Both the position numbers and the translations under genes were made by a program. A stretch of 14,279 bases of DNA from Rhodospirillaceae bacterium (lineage in GTDB: Bacteria; Pseudomonadota; Alphaproteobacteria; UBA11136), in contig NZAO01000094.1 of the NCBI GenBank assembly GCA_002686135.1, positions 1 through 14,279 on the forward strand, in the 5' to 3' direction. A model generated the notes under the pieces. That model was given only the letters and a program-made list of their open reading frames with translations, ran no database searches and was not told where the DNA came from. Below are positions 13,258-14,279 of the stretch, one piece after another (the stretch's first letter is position 1; every line of letters begins with the position of its first letter).

Positions 13258-14279
13258 GTGACGCCCTGAACATCGCCATTGCTGGCCTTGGCACGGTGGG
13301 CACCGGGACGCTGCAACTGCTTGACCGTCAGGCCGGGCTGTTGGCCGAGCGTGCGGGCAGGCCATTGCGCGTGGTGGCGGTGGCCGATCTCGATACGGGC
13401 CGTGACCGCGGCGTAGCGTTGGAAGGCATCGCCTGTTTCGACGACGCCCTGAAGATGGTGACGGAAAGCGACACCCACGTGGTGGTGGAGCTCATCGGCG
13501 GTTCCGACGGCATCGCCCGCGAGGTTTGCGAGGCGGCCATGGCCAAGGGCCGCCATGTGGTCACCGCCAACAAGGCGCTGCTCGCCCATCACGGCATGGA
13601 GTTAGCGGCAAAAGCGGAAATAGCGGGGGTGGCGCTGGCCTATGAGGCGGCGGTGGCGGGCAGCATTCCCATCATCAAGGCCCTGCGCGAGGGGCTGGCG
13701 GGCAACCGCATCGCCCGCATCACGGGAATCCTGAACGGCACCTGTAACTATATCCTCTCGGCCATGCGCGAAACCGGTAAGGAATTCGACGAGGTTCTGG
13801 CTGAGGCGCAGGCGCTGGGCTATGCCGAGGCCGATCCCAGCTTTGATGTGGACGGCGTGGACGCCGCCCACAAACTTGCCTTGCTCACCGCCGTGGCCTA
13901 TGGCTGCGCAGTCAATTTCGACGATATTTACAGGGATGGTATCCGCCACATCACCTCGCGCGATATCGCCTGCGCCGAGGAGCTGGGGTGCCGCATTAAA
14001 CTGTTGGGTATCACGCGGCGTTTGGACGGCGAGGGTAAGGGCAGCGTGGAACAGCGCGTCCATCCCTGTCTCATTCCCGCCGGGGCGCCGCTGGCCCATG
14101 TGGAGGGCGTTCTCAACGCGGTTGCAGTGGAGGGCGATTTCGTCGGTCCCACTATGCTCGAAGGCGCGGGCGCGGGCTCCCTCCCCACGGCTTCGGCCGT
14201 GGTCGCCGACATTGTGGATATGGCGCGGGGGTTGCGTATTCCCGCCTTCGGGCGTCCGGTGGCGGAGCTCGAAGACGTG
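13254..14279 (+). CDS. hom: Homoserine dehydrogenase, N-terminal part (runs off the window)
   Basis: This enzyme reduces aspartate semialdehyde to homoserine with NAD(P)H, the branch point to threonine, methionine and isoleucine. The 342 codons seen are open to the last base, so the 3' end lies outside. The protein starts MSDALNIAIAGLGTVGTGTL with the GxGxxG nucleotide-binding motif (residues 11-16). It continues with NKALLAHHG, EAAVAGSIPIIKALREGLAG, ITGILNGTCNYILSAM, and SFDVDGVDAAHKLALL containing the catalytic Lys207 and its acidic partner Asp203. The missing part should be the remaining catalytic residues and a C-terminal ACT regulatory domain. The ATG overlaps the aminotransferase stop (ATGA at 13254-13257). 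No aspartokinase is fused to it. Confidence 0.95.
   Translation, partial: MSDALNIAIAGLGTVGTGTLQLLDRQAGLLAERAGRPLRVVAVADLDTGRDRGVALEGIACFDDALKMVTESDTHVVVELIGGSDGIAREVCEAAMAKGRHVVTANKALLAHHGMELAAKAEIAGVALAYEAAVAGSIPIIKALREGLAGNRIARITGILNGTCNYILSAMRETGKEFDEVLAEAQALGYAEADPSFDVDGVDAAHKLALLTAVAYGCAVNFDDIYRDGIRHITSRDIACAEELGCRIKLLGITRRLDGEGKGSVEQRVHPCLIPAGAPLAHVEGVLNAVAVEGDFVGPTMLEGAGAGSLPTASAVVADIVDMARGLRIPAFGRPVAELEDV

Noticed and set aside
13602..14099. 165-codon minus-strand frame at the end of the window
   Set aside because: It is antisense to the homoserine dehydrogenase gene, which is open through the window edge and carries the NAD and catalytic motifs.

Overview
The window comes from a GC-rich alphaproteobacterial chromosome. 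The best fit is a Rhodospirillales-type lineage, inferred from gene order and protein style since no search was possible. The supporting signals are the order DUF177-rpmF-plsX-fabH-ihfA-merR followed by tRNA-Pro, an S9 protein with an Ala/Pro-rich N-terminal extension, a class I PHA synthase, and an alaC-like aminotransferase overlapping hom. Most of the window is core housekeeping. I see no transposase, integrase, phage gene, CRISPR array or defence system.

Region 1 (1-3838, all plus strand) is the envelope-lipid block. It holds the 3' end of a YceD/DUF177 gene, ribosomal protein L32, PlsX and FabH (entry of acyl groups into phospholipid and fatty-acid synthesis), the alpha subunit of IHF, a MerR-type regulator almost touching ihfA, and tRNA-Pro(GGG) with its own promoter. 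Region 2 (3839-4674) is unusual for this window: an AT-rich gene-free stretch, a small unknown gene on the minus strand (probable winged helix), and a divergent intergenic region with a hairpin-forming inverted repeat next to a Fur-box-like palindrome. Region 3 (4675-7608) holds cutA with a terminator, a promoter and rplM-rpsI with a strong terminator, argC, and a 71-codon ORF that looks like the two ends of a gamma-carbonic-anhydrase-type protein joined in frame with the catalytic hexapeptide domain missing.

Region 4 (7666-11885) holds a lipoprotein alpha/beta hydrolase convergent with phaC, the phaC control region with a near-perfect 17-bp palindrome of the kind bound by PhaR, and a divergent OmpA-family lipoprotein with a good sigma70-type promoter. 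Region 5 (12040 to the end) is an amino-acid pair: an AlaC-type aminotransferase overlapping by 4 bp a homoserine dehydrogenase gene that runs off the window.

The items most worth a second look are the internally deleted gamma-carbonic-anhydrase relative, the Fur-like site and hairpin between the small unknown gene and cutA, the PhaR-like operator, and a 19-bp tandem repeat in front of the aminotransferase gene. No wholly new multi-gene system could be supported.
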